Virus record (IMG/VR): IMGVR_UViG_3300011420_000109
Coordinates: 1 to 25,001 of that record
DNA length: 25,001 bases
From: a virus
Reading direction: 5' to 3' (one strand)
Position 1 is the first letter of the stretch. The number at the start of each line of letters is the position of its first letter. The notes under the pieces are model-generated. The model worked only from the letters and a program-made list of their open reading frames with translations, did no database searches and was not told the DNA's origin. Made by a program: the position numbers and the translations under genes. Positions 1-7,276 of this stretch are shown in pieces.

Positions 1-91
1 CGCCGCGGGCACCGCGTTGTTCGTCGCGCTGGAAACCAAGAACAACTCGGCCGGACCTGCGAACGCTCGCATCCGTGTTGAGGTCGTTTAA
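1..91 (+). CDS. C-terminal end of a probable capsid cement/decoration protein (partial)
   Basis: Only the last 29 codons are present, read from base 2 and ending at TAA 89-91. The tail reads AAGTALFVALETKNNS and then about a dozen more residues, ending VEVV. The small beta-strand-like, Ala/Gly/Val-rich end and the position 35 bases upstream of the major capsid gene fit a small capsid cement protein, such as the DUF2190-type proteins often found just before this kind of capsid gene. That is a positional inference: too little sequence remains for a family call. It could also be the end of a scaffold or protease gene. Confidence 0.5.
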   Translation, partial: AAGTALFVALETKNNSAGPANARIRVEVV

Positions 92-94
92 CTA

Positions 95-110
95 GCGTCT
101 TAACAGACGT
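95..110 (+). other. Small stem-loop upstream of the capsid gene
   Basis: CGTCT (96-100) pairs with AGACG (105-109) around the loop TAAC, and a G-U pair at 95/110 could close it. It sits between the upstream stop and the capsid Shine-Dalgarno site GGAGGA. The stem is short and may be chance. It is listed because the next two intergenic gaps also hold stem-loops. Confidence 0.3.
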
Positions 111-126
111 CCTGGAGGAATTTGAG

Positions 127-1134
127 ATGTTTGAAAACATGCGGTTTACGACCGGCAACACCAAGAGTCCGATCGCCGGTGCGTTGCTTCGTTCACTCGG
201 AGAGAATGGTGAACTCTCTATCGCGTCGTTGCGGTCGCTCTCGCCGTTGAGTGATCGTGCGCAGATCGCGGTCGACAAGGCCGTGGTTGAGGTTGGTCTC
301 GAACGTCTGACGTTCGCTGCCGACATCATGGCAGCGGGTCTGACCTACCCACTGACCGATCCTCTGTCGGTCACCCAGCTCGAGTGGGAAAGCACCGGAA
401 AGTCGGGCGGTGCACAGCGCACGATGTCTCCGTCGGCTCGTGGTGAAAACCAGTTGCCGGATCGCATCATCAATCGGTTGCCCATCTATCTGACCACCGA
501 CGACTTCAGCCTCGGCATCCGCACGTTGAAGATGTCGCAGCGAGTCGGTCAGCCGTTGGACACCGCGCTAATCAAGCAGGCCACTCGTCGTGTCAATGAG
601 GCCATCGAGGATGCGGCCATCAACGGTACGACCACCGTTGACGGTTCAGCACTCGTAGTCGGTGGTTACGGCGCACCCGGTCTGTTGAACGCTCCCAACG
701 CCAACGTTCACACGTTGACCGCCTCGTGGGTTACCGCGACCGGTGATCAGATCTACACCGACGTTGCGGCGATGATCTCGAAGTTGCAGGCTGACAAGAA
801 GTACGGTCCCTACAACTTGTATGTCGGCACCGCGTTCGGTGGTGGCATCGACCGCGACTTCAAGGCCAACGGTACGTTGACGATTCGTCAGCGACTGCTT
901 GCCATTGACCAGCTTCAGAGCATCAAGACCGCCGACATGCTCCCTGTCAACAAGGCTGTGATCGTGCAGATGACCTCGGATGTCATCGACATGGTCACCG
1001 GTCAGCCACCCACGGTCATTCCGTGGACGTCACTCGATGGCTTCACGCTCTTCTGGCTCGTGATGGCCATCATGGTGCCTCGAGTTCGTTCGGACTACGA
1101 TGGCAACAGCGGGATCGTCATCGGAAGTGTGTAA
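127..1134 (+). CDS. Major capsid protein, HK97 fold, encapsulin-like family
   Basis: This is the 335-residue shell subunit of the phage head. The stretch at residues 118-168 (LPIYLTTDDFSLGIR, later GQPLDTALIKQATRRVNEAI, then ED and NG) matches the pattern of encapsulin-like capsid proteins: a beta strand, the DF-x-L-x-x-R segment and the long spine helix. The C-terminal half (GPYNLYVG, TIRQRLLAIDQ, VQMTSDVIDMV, then PRVRSDYDGNSGI) is also typical of this family. There is no long N-terminal delta domain, so assembly probably relies on a separate scaffold or on none. GGAGGA lies 9 bases before the ATG. A stem-loop follows the stop. The fold assignment is from remembered family patterns, not a search. 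Confidence 0.88.
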   Translation: MFENMRFTTGNTKSPIAGALLRSLGENGELSIASLRSLSPLSDRAQIAVDKAVVEVGLERLTFAADIMAAGLTYPLTDPLSVTQLEWESTGKSGGAQRTMSPSARGENQLPDRIINRLPIYLTTDDFSLGIRTLKMSQRVGQPLDTALIKQATRRVNEAIEDAAINGTTTVDGSALVVGGYGAPGLLNAPNANVHTLTASWVTATGDQIYTDVAAMISKLQADKKYGPYNLYVGTAFGGGIDRDFKANGTLTIRQRLLAIDQLQSIKTADMLPVNKAVIVQMTSDVIDMVTGQPPTVIPWTSLDGFTLFWLVMAIMVPRVRSDYDGNSGIVIGSV

Positions 1135-1143
1135 ACACAAATC

Positions 1144-1167
1144 GGGACCGGCTGTGAATCCGGTCCC
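1144..1167 (+). terminator. Stem-loop after the capsid gene (weak terminator or mRNA-stabilising hairpin)
   Basis: GGGACCGG (1144-1151) and CCGGTCCC (1160-1167) form a perfect 8-bp, GC-rich stem with the 8-base loop CTGTGAAT. No T-run follows, so this is not a canonical intrinsic terminator. Just after the most abundantly made virion protein, it more likely protects the 3' end of capsid mRNA or attenuates readthrough. Confidence 0.6.
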
Positions 1168-1190
1168 ATCATTGAGCAGGAGACAAAGCA

Positions 1191-1544
1191 ATGCCTCAGA
1201 ATGATCCTAGAACAGCACCCGACGGAACGGATACGCGTTCCGGTCCTGACCCAGCAACTCCGCATCCGGCGCCCGGTGGCGTCGGAACAGCAACCGACGG
1301 CGTGAAGAACCCACCAGGGCGAAATCCACCGGCGGCGAATCCTGTGACGGCACCCGGAACGACGGCGCCCGCGCCTGCGCCCGACGTAAAGAAGACGCCA
1401 ACTGACGGTAAGGGTGGTGATGCTTTGTCAACGCCCGGTCCGCACAACACAGTCATCGAACAGGCACCTCCTGGTTCGACAAGCACAACCGTTCCACAGC
1501 AAGTGCCCAAGCAGGGCGGGTCAACCACACCGGTCAAATCGTAA
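1191..1544 (+). CDS. Pro/Thr-rich low-complexity protein, possible virion decoration protein
   Basis: I do not recognise a family. The 117-residue product has about 25 Pro, 18 Thr and 6 Ser, with many Gly, Ala and Asp, and no Cys, Phe, Trp or Tyr. It should therefore be an extended, disordered polypeptide, with mucin-like composition. AGGAG lies upstream of the ATG with good spacing. It sits between the capsid gene and a TIG-domain gene whose N-terminus has similar composition, which suggests a capsid surface fibre or linker. Thr/Pro-rich chains are common acceptors of O-linked sugars, so it may be a substrate of the glycosyltransferase cassette downstream; that is inference. An overlapping reverse-strand frame is also open, as expected from the biased composition. 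Confidence 0.72.
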   Translation: MPQNDPRTAPDGTDTRSGPDPATPHPAPGGVGTATDGVKNPPGRNPPAANPVTAPGTTAPAPAPDVKKTPTDGKGGDALSTPGPHNTVIEQAPPGSTSTTVPQQVPKQGGSTTPVKS

Positions 1545-1555
1545 GGAGTTTTCAA

Positions 1556-1897
1556 ATGGCAGACAAACCGGAAGCACCTCCAGTGACTACACCGGAAACA
1601 CCAGTGACGGCGGCACCACCCTCAGGTGCACCTTCACCTCCTACGCCACCAGCACCGCCTCCGTCAACACCTGCAAAGGCCGGGGCATTTAAGTTTACGG
1701 GCACGGGTCCTGGTGGTCCCTTTAACATCGATGGTGAAGGCTTTGGTTTGACTAAAGGCCGTGTCACCATCGGTGGACGCGATGCCACCGTTACACGCTG
1801 GACCGATACAAGCATCAAGGGCTTTGTCCCTCCTGACTTGAAACCCGGACCTATCGAGGTGACGATGGACGATAAGAAAGTCATGGCGAGGTTGTAA
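1556..1897 (+). CDS. Pro-rich stalk plus IPT/TIG immunoglobulin-like domain protein
   Basis: The 113-residue product has two parts. Residues 1-42 are a Pro/Ala/Thr/Ser-rich linker (for example PPTPPAPPPSTPAK). Residues 43-113 look like one IPT/TIG immunoglobulin-like domain: FNIDGEGFG, then VTIGGRDATVTRWTDTSI, then VPPDLKPGPIEV, which is the usual G-x-G-F, strand, W-x-D-T-x-I and V-P order. AAGGAG precedes the ATG. Placed among head genes, it is probably a head decoration or fibre protein exposing an Ig-like domain on a flexible stalk. Ig-like decoration is well known on phage heads, but its role here, such as weak binding to cell or mucus glycans, is inference. Two more TIG domains occur in the tail protein at 14402-15922. 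Confidence 0.78.
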   Translation: MADKPEAPPVTTPETPVTAAPPSGAPSPPTPPAPPPSTPAKAGAFKFTGTGPGGPFNIDGEGFGLTKGRVTIGGRDATVTRWTDTSIKGFVPPDLKPGPIEVTMDDKKVMARL

Positions 1898-1902
1898 GCC
1901 GG

Positions 1903-1927
1903 TCGGGGAGAACGTTGTTCTCCTCGA
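1903..1927 (+). terminator. Strong stem-loop between TIG decoration gene and head-tail adaptor gene
   Basis: TCGGGGAGAAC (1903-1913) pairs with GTTCTCCTCGA (1917-1927), an 11-bp stem with one G-U pair and a 3-base loop GTT. No T-run follows, and the next Shine-Dalgarno site AAGGAG begins a few bases later. It may attenuate transcription or set a processing boundary between abundant head proteins and low-copy connector proteins. Confidence 0.6.
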
Positions 1928-1945
1928 CAACTTAAGGAGCAAGAA

Positions 1946-2524
1946 ATGCCACTCGTCGTTACACCTGGATCTGGGCTGGCTGATAGCTATGCGAGTCTTG
2001 TTGAGGCTGCCTCTTATGATGCTGCCTATCGAGGTGGTATCTTTGACACCGTTTGGACTGCTGCAACAGATGCGAAACGTGAGGCCGCGCTACGAACTGC
2101 AGCTCACTTACTCGACGCATCTTTTGTGTGGACCGGCGTGGCTATCGATGCCATACAAGCACTTGCGTGGCCGCGATCTGGGATGTTAAGCCGTAACGGA
2201 TTTGCGATCACCGAAGGTGTGATCCCACAAGACTTAAAGAACGCGCAGGCAGAGTTTGCACGTCAGCTGTTGGCTGCGGATCGCGCGGCTGATGATGACG
2301 TCGCACGCATGAACCTTCAGAGCCTGGGCGTTGGTTCGGTTAGCTTATCGTTTAAGAAGGCCGATACTGACGCAAACGCACTAGCACTTCGTAGTCAAGC
2401 GTTTGCATACCTATCAAACGTTGTGCCTGATGCGGTTAAGTCGTGGTTGGTTCCGTCGTGGTTTGTTGCACCGCTGTTGAGTGAGGTTGTGCAACGATAC
2501 GCGGAATTTGATGTGATCCCATGA
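1946..2524 (+). CDS. DnaT-like head-tail adaptor (connector) protein
   Basis: This 192-residue protein matches the phage family named 'putative DnaT-like ssDNA-binding protein'. Despite the name, that family behaves as a head-tail connector subunit that docks on the portal ring. Visible family features are an N-terminal SYASLVEAASY segment, a helix with AALRTAAHLLDASFVW, the motif ALAWPRSGM near the middle, and the helix PQDLKNAQAEFARQLL. The usual Y-x-x-L-x-E-A-x-x-Y and L-x-W-P-R signatures are both present. AAGGAGC sits well before the ATG. Its stop overlaps the start of the next gene by 4 bases (ATGA), so the two should be translated together. Confidence 0.82.
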   Translation: MPLVVTPGSGLADSYASLVEAASYDAAYRGGIFDTVWTAATDAKREAALRTAAHLLDASFVWTGVAIDAIQALAWPRSGMLSRNGFAITEGVIPQDLKNAQAEFARQLLAADRAADDDVARMNLQSLGVGSVSLSFKKADTDANALALRSQAFAYLSNVVPDAVKSWLVPSWFVAPLLSEVVQRYAEFDVIP

Positions 2525-2904
2525 GCTTACTTGATATCGTCCGTTCAGGCGTTAAGTTAGCTGACAAGCTGACAGACTCACTTCAGTCAACAGTGACATA
2601 CGAGCGTCACACCGGTGATGATGGATATGGAACCGATATATTTGCCGCGCCTGTGACACTAAAAGCTGTCGTTGATTGGAAGCAAAAGCATCTTCGAACA
2701 TCAACAGGTGAACTGTCGGTAAGTCGTGCTTCGGTGATGTTCATTGACATTGCGGAGCTAAACGCTGCCACAGGAGGTGCTGGTCTCAACGATGGTGATC
2801 GAATCACGTTAGCCGACGGTACCACAGGTCCGATACTGGACATGAGCGGATTTATCGACGCGGGAACTGGACATCCTGTTGCGACGGAGGTGTTCCTTGG
2901 ATAA
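2521..2904 (+). CDS. Probable head stopper / head completion protein
   Basis: The 127-residue protein starts at an ATGA overlap with the adaptor gene. It is a small, beta-rich protein with segments such as STVTYERHTGDDGYGTDIF, VVDWKQKHLRT and LNDGDRITLADGTTGPIL. A charged N-terminal helix followed by a small beta-barrel is the usual build of siphovirus head-closure proteins (SPP1 gp16 type), and the position directly after the adaptor supports that. I cannot see a diagnostic motif, so the call rests mostly on order and size. Its last codons carry the Shine-Dalgarno site for the first glycosyltransferase gene, which starts inside it. Confidence 0.65.
   Translation: MSLLDIVRSGVKLADKLTDSLQSTVTYERHTGDDGYGTDIFAAPVTLKAVVDWKQKHLRTSTGELSVSRASVMFIDIAELNAATGGAGLNDGDRITLADGTTGPILDMSGFIDAGTGHPVATEVFLG
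2886..2899 (+). promoter_or_regulatory. Ribosome binding site and TTG start for the first cassette gene
   Basis: GGAGG at 2886-2890 lies 6 bases before TTG 2897-2899, inside the stopper gene. This chooses TTG 2897 over another TTG at 2879, which has no comparable site and would add RRRCSL. The product then begins MDKLTICFTYFK, as expected for a GT-A N-terminal strand. Confidence 0.75.
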
Positions 2905-3664
2905 GCTCACGATTTGCTTTACGTACTTTAAGAGCTTAAGCTTATCAAACCTCGAGGCCGCGTTGTATACGGTGCGACAACAGGATCTCCCACGAGTTCA
3001 GTCAATCATCATTGTGGATAACGATTCACCTGATGAACGTCAGTCCATTCAAAACATTATCAATGACATGCAGTTTCCGGTGCCCGTTGAACTGCTCTCA
3101 TTTAAACACGGAGATGCAACCAAGACACACTCATGGTCTACAAATGTTGCGATCTCACACGCCACCACGCCTTGGGTCTTGTTTACACGTGCTGATTACC
3201 TACTTGACTTTAACTTGCTGTTGAAATTTTATGAGGTGATGGCGTCAAAGCCACGTGACTGGGACGGTTTTATTACTGGAAACGTGTATCACCTACAACC
3301 TGACATCGGCGCCTGTAACACGATAAACTGGCGACGTTTCGGACCATCAGAACTTCGTGCGTTACCGGGAACTGAAGAACAATACATGGTCATTGACGCA
3401 GGCGTGTGGATGATACGTCGTCAAGCACATCAGCGAGTTGGTGGTTTAGACGAATCACTCACGGCGTGGGGTCACGCACAAACACACTTTCAGTATAAGC
3501 TTCACCAGACGGGAACCGAATTTGTTCGCATACCACAACCGCTATTCTTTCATCCAATGCATGGGGCGCCGAGAGACATCTCACTTGCACATCAACAGTT
3601 ACAAGAACGCGGCATCAACATAAAAGAACTGTGGGCACGTTACGAGGGAGTTCAACCGTACTAA
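2897..3664 (+). CDS. GT-A (family 2-like) glycosyltransferase
   Basis: The 255-residue product has a GT-A nucleotide-sugar transferase build. An N-terminal strand (LTICFTYFK) is followed by SIIIVDNDSPDE at 36-47, the usual first acidic site of GT2 enzymes. A helix with N83 follows, then VLFTRADYLLDF, where R98-A-D100 occupies the DXD metal/nucleotide position. Later, GVWMIRRQAHQRVGGLDE is the familiar acceptor-side segment. No signal peptide or membrane segment is visible, so it should act in the cytoplasm. It overlaps the stopper gene by 8 bases and the next gene by 1 (TAATG). The first Asp of DXD being Arg is a mild departure. Donor and acceptor cannot be read from sequence. Confidence 0.82.
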   Translation: MDKLTICFTYFKSLSLSNLEAALYTVRQQDLPRVQSIIIVDNDSPDERQSIQNIINDMQFPVPVELLSFKHGDATKTHSWSTNVAISHATTPWVLFTRADYLLDFNLLLKFYEVMASKPRDWDGFITGNVYHLQPDIGACNTINWRRFGPSELRALPGTEEQYMVIDAGVWMIRRQAHQRVGGLDESLTAWGHAQTHFQYKLHQTGTEFVRIPQPLFFHPMHGAPRDISLAHQQLQERGINIKELWARYEGVQPY

Positions 3665-4446
3665 TGAGACCCTACAATCGTTCGTTACACCCAGACGACT
3701 ATCAGTTTCTTGTGAAGTGGGATGCTGAACTACGTGTTCACCTACAAGACATGGTCAATCGTGGTGTTCCACATCGTGAGTGGCATCCTCATCGATTCTG
3801 GGAATATGCAAGCATCCTCCAGCAGCTAGAAGAACTTGGTGTCTCTGAACGCGCTGAGATGATTGACCTTGGTAGTGGTGCGTCGTTCTTTGACCCGTAT
3901 CTGACAACCCAGTTTCCGTTGTTGTGCTGCACAGACAACATGCAGTATGGTGATATCAGTCCTGAGGTTGAGGCTCAGCGACGCGCGTTCAACATCTCAC
4001 TACCACTGTGGGCCATCGACATCGAAGATATGCGTGAGGGAGCTGTTCCAGGATGGGGTGGCGCGACAGACAAGTTTGATGTGACGATGTGTATCTCGTC
4101 CATCGAACACGTGACGAACCACGATAAGGCGATGTGGGAACTCATCCGCATCACCAAGCCAGGTGGGTACATCTTCATCACCTCGGATTATTTTCGCGAT
4201 ACTGACCACTGGAATGTATCGGTGTCCAAGCACTTACAGATAACGCCATACACTCTTGACTACGTGTCGAGTATCCCAAGTACGTTCGGACTTGATTTTG
4301 TTGGGTCAACTGACTTTGAATACAAGGGAGACTTCGTTCATAATTACAGCTTCGTTAACCTCTGTCTTCGTAAACGTGCGGCATCCACTTCTGCGGTTGC
4401 ATCTAAGCAACTGGCGGATGACAACGGAAAGGCACCAACCAAATGA
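3664..4446 (+). CDS. Class I SAM-dependent methyltransferase
   Basis: The 260-residue protein has a Rossmann methyltransferase core. Motif I is IDLGSGAS at residues 67-74, the SAM-binding Gly loop. An acidic strand end follows (CCTDNMQ), then FDVTMCISSIEHV, which is the motif IV/post-IV area of the Methyltransf_11 type, and ITKPGGYIFIT, the usual strand after motif IV. The residue modified cannot be deduced; O-methylation of a sugar made by the neighbouring transferases is the natural guess. The start at 3664 shares one base with the preceding stop, and the end overlaps the radical SAM gene by 4 bases. DNA methylation is unlikely: no DPPY- or PCQ-type motif is visible. Confidence 0.82.
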   Translation: MRPYNRSLHPDDYQFLVKWDAELRVHLQDMVNRGVPHREWHPHRFWEYASILQQLEELGVSERAEMIDLGSGASFFDPYLTTQFPLLCCTDNMQYGDISPEVEAQRRAFNISLPLWAIDIEDMREGAVPGWGGATDKFDVTMCISSIEHVTNHDKAMWELIRITKPGGYIFITSDYFRDTDHWNVSVSKHLQITPYTLDYVSSIPSTFGLDFVGSTDFEYKGDFVHNYSFVNLCLRKRAASTSAVASKQLADDNGKAPTK

Positions 4447-6047
4447 GCAACATCATTCCGGCTTCGTCGCTCAACAGCGCGTATCAGATGTCGTCTGGTG
4501 GTTCTTGTGATTCTGTGACGACATCTGGTCTGCCACTGCGCAAGATCCCAAGAAAGAAAATTCACTGTATTCTTCCATCATCGCCGTGGCTCGCCGATAG
4601 TAAGACTAACGTGCCGCTCGGTGTGCTCTACATCGCCGGGCTTCTTCGTGAGCAAGGGCACGAAATTGTCGTCACTTCCATGCTCGACAAGCGGTATGAG
4701 GGGAACATTCATCTGCCTGACGAGGTCATGGATAGTGACGTCCACATGTTTGGGTTCTGTACTCCGCAGTTCGGTGAGGCGCTGGAGCTTGCGGCTTATA
4801 TCAAAGATCGCAACCCCGAGGCTCTACTTGTCGCTGGCGGGCCGCATCCTTCATATGAGCCGAGGGAGGTCTACGAAGCCGGACGGCAGGAGCATTACCA
4901 TTATAAGGGTACCTTGTCATCGCGACGTGATTACAAGGCAGCAGACGGACGCCGATTGTTCGACTCTGTTGTGGTGATGGAAGGTGAGGTAGCGGTTCTA
5001 CAACTTCTATCAGACTGGGACGCGGGCAAATTGCAACCGTATTACTACGGTGATAAGGCTGACGCCATGGACCTCGATGCCATCCCGTTTCCAGCCTGGG
5101 ATCTGCTGCCGCACGATCACATCTACAACGACGGCGTCGCGGTGATGAAGAAGAAGTTCTTCCCGAATGAGGCGCATCCTGACGCGTCTAGCGCGGTGAT
5201 GTCCCTCATTGGCACACGCGGCTGCCCTTACAAGTGCACCTACTGTAGCACGCCGTGGATCGGCCAAAAGCCGCGCTACCGCTCGCCGCACAACATCATC
5301 GCAGAGATGTCGCTGGTGATGGACAAAGGCGTACGCATGTTCAAGTTCCAAGATGACACTTACACCTTACACAAGACCAAGCTGCGCGAGTTGGCCGACG
5401 CCGTCGACTCCGCCTTCGGCCGCGACGCCTTCGCCGCGCGCATCCACACGCGCGTCAATACGATGGACGATCACGTAGCAGAATCGCTCAAGCGCATGTC
5501 ATGCAAGGTGACGTGCTTTGGCGTTGAGTCCGGGTCCCAGCGCGTTTTGGACGCGAACCAAAAAGGCACGAAGGTAGCCCAGAACACCGCCGCCATCATC
5601 AACGCCCACAACCACGGATTCTACACCATCGCGTTCCTCGTCATCGGCATGGCAGGTGAGACGATGGAGACGATGAAAGAGACACAAGACTGGCTCTTGT
5701 CTGTCAAACCGTATCTGAACTCGTGTAACCTTGCTGTCGGTATCCCATATCCCGGTAGTCAGTGGTGGACTGACCCGCAGAAGAGTGGCATCGACATCAT
5801 CGACTACAACTACGACAACCAGTGGATCGTTGGTTTCTCCGCGCGTGACGAGGTACTTGTTCGTCCACACGGTTGCACTATCGAGGAAATGTTCAAGATC
5901 AAACGAGAGATGTTTGATTTCCTCGTGTATCACGGCTGGGCAAAAGCCGAGTGGGATGATGATGTTCGCATTCGTCAACAGCAAGAACAGGCAGCCAAAG
6001 ACGGAACGCTAACGGCGGCGTCCGGACTCACATACGCAGGGCACTAA
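4443..6047 (+). CDS. Radical SAM enzyme with probable N-terminal cobalamin-binding domain
   Basis: The 534-residue product is a 'B12-binding domain radical SAM' type protein. After about 38 residues, an N-terminal Rossmann-like domain runs from IHCILPSSPW through VPLGVLYIAGLLREQGHE to the motif GGPHPSYEPREV (G132-G133-P134) and VVMEGEVAV. The His of the classical DxHxxG cobalamin motif is not visible, which is common in this class. The radical SAM core carries GCPYKCTYC, with C261, C265 and C268 as the 4Fe-4S ligands. CFGVESGSQRVLD and IGMAGETMETM are the typical later strands. Such enzymes often methylate unactivated carbon or phosphorus, or rearrange rings. Bases of about 4560-5660 are much more GC-rich than the neighbours, suggesting recent acquisition. 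Confidence 0.88.
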   Translation: MSNIIPASSLNSAYQMSSGGSCDSVTTSGLPLRKIPRKKIHCILPSSPWLADSKTNVPLGVLYIAGLLREQGHEIVVTSMLDKRYEGNIHLPDEVMDSDVHMFGFCTPQFGEALELAAYIKDRNPEALLVAGGPHPSYEPREVYEAGRQEHYHYKGTLSSRRDYKAADGRRLFDSVVVMEGEVAVLQLLSDWDAGKLQPYYYGDKADAMDLDAIPFPAWDLLPHDHIYNDGVAVMKKKFFPNEAHPDASSAVMSLIGTRGCPYKCTYCSTPWIGQKPRYRSPHNIIAEMSLVMDKGVRMFKFQDDTYTLHKTKLRELADAVDSAFGRDAFAARIHTRVNTMDDHVAESLKRMSCKVTCFGVESGSQRVLDANQKGTKVAQNTAAIINAHNHGFYTIAFLVIGMAGETMETMKETQDWLLSVKPYLNSCNLAVGIPYPGSQWWTDPQKSGIDIIDYNYDNQWIVGFSARDEVLVRPHGCTIEEMFKIKREMFDFLVYHGWAKAEWDDDVRIRQQQEQAAKDGTLTAASGLTYAGH

Positions 6048-6706
6048 TGTATTCGAAGATCTCTGTTCTCGTGCCGACACGTGGTCGTGTGACCATGTTG
6101 ATGACGCTACTCGACTCCTACGATCGCACAACTGTAGGATTTGAAAATGCGTCTGAGCTGGTGTTTCGTGTTGATGATGACGACCTTGAAACGCAATCTT
6201 TTTTGGCCGGTGAACATATGATCATCGGACCGCGAGAGAAGGGTTACGAGAGCTTACCACAGTTCTTTAATGAACTTGCAATGGTGGCATCAGGAGATAT
6301 CTTGATGCTAGGCAATGATGATGTGGTGTTTGTTACCGAAGGCTGGGCGCCGAAGATCTTGGAGGTCGCTAATCATTTCCCTGATGGCGTGTTTAACATT
6401 GGAGTGAAGACGCATAACGTGGATCACTACCCACTGTCAACCGTATCTAAGACTGTGGTGAACAAGTTAGGTTTCTTGTTTGATCCACGCATCTTTTGGG
6501 GTGACATCTTCCTTCGAGATGTGATAGGCAGGCTCGAACGCAACGTGATGCTTGAGGACGTTGAGATCCAACATGTGTGGGCGGGCTACGCTCCTGACCA
6601 AACCTTCATCGAGGGTGAATTAGCTCGTCGTTCTAATTGGATGGCGCATCACGTGCAAGCCGTTGATGAAGCTGAAGCAAAACTCAAGGAGTTGATGGTT
6701 GCGTGA
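6047..6706 (+). CDS. GT-A (family 2-like) glycosyltransferase
   Basis: The 219-residue protein begins with KISVLVPTRGR, the classic first strand and loop of GT2 enzymes. A first acidic cluster lies at RVDDDD (41-46), and the probable DXD metal site is GNDDVVF with N90-D91-D92. IFWGDIFLRDVI follows in the region where acceptor-binding residues lie. There is no membrane segment. It shares one base with the preceding stop (TAATG) and overlaps the next gene by 4 bases, so it is in the same translational unit. Its codon use returns to that of the phage background, unlike the radical SAM gene just before. The sugar donor and acceptor are unknown. Confidence 0.8.
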   Translation: MYSKISVLVPTRGRVTMLMTLLDSYDRTTVGFENASELVFRVDDDDLETQSFLAGEHMIIGPREKGYESLPQFFNELAMVASGDILMLGNDDVVFVTEGWAPKILEVANHFPDGVFNIGVKTHNVDHYPLSTVSKTVVNKLGFLFDPRIFWGDIFLRDVIGRLERNVMLEDVEIQHVWAGYAPDQTFIEGELARRSNWMAHHVQAVDEAEAKLKELMVA

Positions 6707-7269
6707 GCATTAGCTTTATCGTCGCTACACAGTGTCGAGAAACAATAGCTGCGACGTTAGCGTCCATCGAATGTTGGCCGGGCGACGAAATTCTTGTTGT
6801 GAGTGACATGTCACTAAACTTACACATGCAAAGTTTTGTGATGAACAATAAGTATGTGAAATGCATGCATCATCTAGCTGGTAATGACTGGGGTCACACA
6901 GAACGTAACTTTGCGATGCCTTATGCGAAAGGTGACTACATCGCTCATCTCGATGATGATGACGTGTATGCGTTGAATCACCGCGTGATCATGGAAGGTG
7001 TTCTTCAAAAATATCCGGGTCGACCGGTCATCTTTCGAATGCGATACAAGAACGGAGCAATTCTGTGGCGTGATAGGATCGTTCGCGTTGGAAACGTGGG
7101 CACACCGATGTCACTCTTACCGAATGATCCAATGAACCGCGGTGAGTTTGGTTCTTACTACGGTGGTGACATTTTCTATCTTGAAAGTTTTGCCGCACGT
7201 GCTGGTTACGCATCTGAGGACTTCGTTTGGTCTGAGGAAACGACGGTGTTGATTCGACCGCACACATAA
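6703..7269 (+). CDS. Small GT-A (family 2-like) glycosyltransferase
   Basis: The 188-residue product starts at GTG in a GTGA overlap with the previous gene. It carries a first strand SISFIVATQCR, a helix ending GDEILVVSD, the segment RNFAMPYAKGDYIAHLDDDDVY with DDDD at 84-87 as the DXD site, and a C-terminal WSEETTVLIRP. These are GT2-type features. It is shorter than the other three GT-A enzymes here, so the C-terminal acceptor part is minimal or the gene has been trimmed. It has no hydrophobic export or membrane segment. An acceptor role in the same glycan pathway is inferred from the operon. Confidence 0.78.
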   Translation: MSISFIVATQCRETIAATLASIECWPGDEILVVSDMSLNLHMQSFVMNNKYVKCMHHLAGNDWGHTERNFAMPYAKGDYIAHLDDDDVYALNHRVIMEGVLQKYPGRPVIFRMRYKNGAILWRDRIVRVGNVGTPMSLLPNDPMNRGEFGSYYGGDIFYLESFAARAGYASEDFVWSEETTVLIRPHT

Positions 7270-7276
7270 GGAAAGA

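Noticed and set aside
1196-1884. Long open frames on the minus strand over the Pro-rich genes
   Set aside because: They mirror the Pro/Gly/Thr codon bias of the forward genes, have no good ribosome sites and would interrupt a compact rightward operon.
2933-2942. Perfect 10-bp palindrome AGCTTAAGCT near the cassette start
   Set aside because: It lies inside coding sequence, is not repeated at the other cassette edge (around 9111) and is expected by chance; not evidence of a mobile-element end.
3664-4446. Methyltransferase as a DNA restriction-modification enzyme
   Set aside because: It has the Methyltransf_11-like small-molecule pattern, no DPPY/NPPY or PCQ motif, and no restriction gene nearby.
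5010-5984. Reverse-strand open frames opposite the radical SAM gene
   Set aside because: The forward frame holds the CxxxCxxC motif and whole-domain signatures; the reverse frames have none.
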